Notes under the pieces: model-generated
What the model was told of the DNA's origin: nothing
Database searches by the model: none
What the model saw: only the letters and a program-made list of their open reading frames with translations
Shown: positions 10,782 through 12,962 of the stretch, one piece after another
Numbering within the stretch: the stretch's first letter is position 1
Layout: the number at the start of each line of letters is the position of its first letter
Made by a program: the position numbers and the translations under genes
Source: an uncultured Bacteroidales bacterium
Lineage (GTDB): Bacteria; Bacteroidota; Bacteroidia; Bacteroidales; Lentimicrobiaceae
Reading direction: 5' to 3'
DNA: 12,962 nucleotides
NCBI GenBank assembly: GCA_937894795.1
Contig: CALCQV010000013.1
Span: 1 to 12,962 of the forward strand

Positions 10782-12962
10782 ATGACCAGAATTTATACTC
10801 TTGCACTGGTTCTGTTTTTCACGGCCTTGCTGACATCCGCGCAGGCGCAGTTTGTAACAGGAGTAGTAACGGATGCAACTGACGGCCAATCCCTGCCGGG
10901 GGTGAGCATTCTTATTAAAGGTACTACGCAGGGAACAATTACCGATACTCAGGGAAAGTACAGGCTGCAGGTTACCGACAAGTCGGCAGTGCTGGTGTTC
11001 AGCTTTTTAGGCTACAGCACGGTTGAAGTACCTTATAACGGACAAACGGCAGTGGATGTATTTCTGAAGCCGGAGGCCCGCAGTCTGGATGAATTTGTGG
11101 TGACGGCACTTGGCGTGAAGCGGGAGAAGCGGGAAATTGGGTATTCTTCTGAGAAGATGAATACCAATGAGATGGTGAAGTCGGGCACTCCTAATGTGAT
11201 CAGTGCACTGTCAGGTCGTAGTGCCGGGGTGCAGATTTCACAGGGCGATGGCGTGGAAGGTGGTTCCACCCGTATTGTCATTCGTGGAAACAACAATCTG
11301 GCCCGCAACAACCAGCCGCTGATAGTGGTTGACAATATACCCCTTGACAACAATCCCGGACTTGACAATATAGGCCGTGGTGTGGACTGGGGAAACGGCA
11401 TTGCCGATATAAACCCCTATGACATAGAAGACTATACTGTGCTAAAAGGCGGTGCAGCCTCTGCGCTTTATGGCGAACGCGGTGCCAACGGAGTAATACT
11501 GATTACCACCAAACGGGGTAAGAAACAGCAGGGATTGGGTGTTACATACAACTACTCCATAAAGATGAGCGATCCATACCGCTATATGGAAGTGCAGAAC
11601 AAATACGGCCATGGTGGCCCGATTTCATTTACAGAGCCCACCTTTCCGGTTGATGAGGATGGTACCCTGCTTTATCCCGGCATTTATGGGAACGATAACC
11701 TGATATTGGATCAGGAGGGCAATACCTCCACCACTTCGGCTGAATTTGGCTATTATGGTTCGGCAGTTTCCTGGGGACCTGAGATGAAAGGGCAACTCAT
11801 AAAATGGTGGGATGGCGAAATGCGCAACTATTCACCACAGCCTGACAATCAATCCATACCGTTCAGGCAAGGCATCACGCAAACGCACAATGTTTCAGTA
11901 CAGGGCGGGAACGATAAGGGAACCATACGGCTTTCCATGACCAATCAGGACCATACACCCATCATTGACAACAGTAATTACAACCGCACCACCCTGAATT
12001 TCGGCACCAACATCAAGATTTCCGACAAGCTTAAAGCCGATGCCACCATTACCTATGTAAAGTTCAAAAGAAAGAACAGTCCCATGATAGGGGAGGACGG
12101 CAACTCCTTCAGCAAGGGATTTCTCTACTCGTGGCCGCGGAGCTATCAGGGAATTGACAAGGAGAACTATCAGATGACCGATGGCTCGCGCAATCTGCTC
12201 GACGGCTATCCATTCCTATACGTTGACCGCTATATATGGTGGAACTATTACAACAACAATACCTGGCAGGACCGCGACAAATATACCGGATCCATAGCCC
12301 TGGAGTGGGACATTGCCCCCTGGCTGAATGCCACAGGCCGCATTGGTCGTGATTATTCTGTTGAACAATTTACATCCAAAAACAAACCGGTTGATTTCAT
12401 TGGCCTGATGGGCGGAGGATACAGCAACAGCCTCGCAAAGACCACCAACGATAATATGGAAGTGCTGCTCACGGCAAGCAAAAAGAAGATCTTGGGCTCA
12501 GGCTTCAGCGTCCGCCTGAGCTTGGGAACCAGTCGTTGGGATTATAACAATTATAGCATTGCCGGCAAATCGGGAACCTGGTATTATCCCAACATGTATA
12601 CCTTCTTCAATTTTACGGAATCCATCTATGAAGTTGACGAAGAAGGCAATACAATAGTGATCAATCCCGGTAGCGGTGATGCGGGCTCTATACTTATTCC
12701 TGCCGAAAGCATACTCCGCCAGCGCACGAATTCTGTTTTCTCCTTCCTGAACCTGTCATACCATGATTACCTGTTCCTTGAAGTTACGGGTCGTAATGAC
12801 TGGTCGTCAACATTGCCCAAGAACAACAATTCCTATTTCTATCCCTCTGCCTCCCTGAGCTTCATTGCCAGTGATGCATTCAATCTGGATAAACATTTGC
12901 CATGGTTCAACTTCATGAAGATACGCGGAGCCATTGCCCAGACTGCCAGTCCGGCTATGGCC
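10782..12962 (+). CDS. SusC/RagA-family TonB-dependent outer-membrane receptor, 5' part
   Basis: First 727 codons of a gene that is open to the last base of the window; family members reach about 1,000 residues, so some 300 are missing. A signal peptide (MTRIYTLALVLFFTALLTSA, cleavage near QAQ) leads into a CarboxypepD-regulatory-like domain (about 24-100: TGVVTDATDGQSLPGVSILI, then GTITDTQGKYRLQV). The SusC linker LDEFVVTALGVKREKREIGY lies at 102-121. The plug domain follows, with TRIVIRGNNNLARNNQPLIV (about 164-183) and ASALYGERGANGVILITTKRG (226-246), and then barrel strands. It imports large ligands, usually glycans or peptides, using TonB energy together with a SusD-like lipoprotein, whose gene is expected downstream beyond the window. 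No SusR, ECF sigma or anti-sigma gene is present upstream. The G+C content, about half by eye, is clearly higher than in the restriction island. Confidence 0.95.
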   Translation, partial: MTRIYTLALVLFFTALLTSAQAQFVTGVVTDATDGQSLPGVSILIKGTTQGTITDTQGKYRLQVTDKSAVLVFSFLGYSTVEVPYNGQTAVDVFLKPEARSLDEFVVTALGVKREKREIGYSSEKMNTNEMVKSGTPNVISALSGRSAGVQISQGDGVEGGSTRIVIRGNNNLARNNQPLIVVDNIPLDNNPGLDNIGRGVDWGNGIADINPYDIEDYTVLKGGAASALYGERGANGVILITTKRGKKQQGLGVTYNYSIKMSDPYRYMEVQNKYGHGGPISFTEPTFPVDEDGTLLYPGIYGNDNLILDQEGNTSTTSAEFGYYGSAVSWGPEMKGQLIKWWDGEMRNYSPQPDNQSIPFRQGITQTHNVSVQGGNDKGTIRLSMTNQDHTPIIDNSNYNRTTLNFGTNIKISDKLKADATITYVKFKRKNSPMIGEDGNSFSKGFLYSWPRSYQGIDKENYQMTDGSRNLLDGYPFLYVDRYIWWNYYNNNTWQDRDKYTGSIALEWDIAPWLNATGRIGRDYSVEQFTSKNKPVDFIGLMGGGYSNSLAKTTNDNMEVLLTASKKKILGSGFSVRLSLGTSRWDYNNYSIAGKSGTWYYPNMYTFFNFTESIYEVDEEGNTIVINPGSGDAGSILIPAESILRQRTNSVFSFLNLSYHDYLFLEVTGRNDWSSTLPKNNNSYFYPSASLSFIASDAFNLDKHLPWFNFMKIRGAIAQTASPAMA

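Noticed and set aside
11033..11401. A 122-residue minus-strand reading frame
   Set aside because: It lies wholly antisense to the carboxypeptidase-regulatory and plug domains of the SusC-type receptor, which has clear motifs on the other strand.

Overview
The window comes from a member of the Bacteroidota. It carries a SusC/RagA-type TonB-dependent receptor, a secreted protein with a type IX secretion sorting tail, a DUF4395 membrane protein, and several promoters of the Bacteroidota form (TTG, about 20 bases, TAnnTTTG). There is no ribosomal or other housekeeping gene, so it reads as accessory chromosome. Genus cannot be decided.

Left part (1 to about 5,340). This is AT-rich and looks like an acquired defence/addiction island, mostly on the minus strand. 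A five-gene operon runs from about 3,660 down to 250: a 134-residue protein of unknown function, a small XRE-type regulator, a Vsr mismatch endonuclease, a C5 cytosine methyltransferase close to M.HpaII, and a HpaII-family restriction endonuclease. The predicted target is CCGG. The likely logic is that the methylase protects, the nuclease cuts unmodified CCGG, Vsr corrects T:G mismatches left when 5-methylcytosine deaminates, and the XRE protein sets the timing, perhaps through a perfect 16-bp palindrome that overlaps the operon promoter. Two further minus-strand units follow: an SRPBCC membrane-anchored protein with its own promoter, and a hicA-hicB toxin-antitoxin pair whose promoter holds an imperfect 20-bp palindrome. 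Between them lies a gene-free stretch of nested hairpins.

Middle part (5,340 to 9,100). Base composition is less AT-rich here. A DUF4395 membrane protein (minus) and an outer-membrane beta-barrel protein (plus) diverge from a shared upstream region. The barrel gene converges on an intact conserved hypothetical of 290 residues. A zone of gene decay follows: an AAA-type ATPase that lost its middle, and a short 5' remnant of an ABC exporter with a frameshift and a stop. A dense cluster of palindromes sits between the two remnants.

Right part (9,093 to the end). A secreted SGNH-hydrolase-like protein with PKD and type IX sorting domains lies on the minus strand. It is followed by a block of 25 tandem heptanucleotides, then the first 727 codons of a SusC/RagA receptor on the plus strand, which runs off the window.

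The most informative oddities are the vsr gene, which is in the same frame as the regulator behind a single TGA and starts with TTG; the loss of all four expected zinc ligands in Vsr; the uncharacterised leader gene of the restriction operon; the palindromic sites at 3,735, 5,301 and 8,760-8,815; and the heptamer array.
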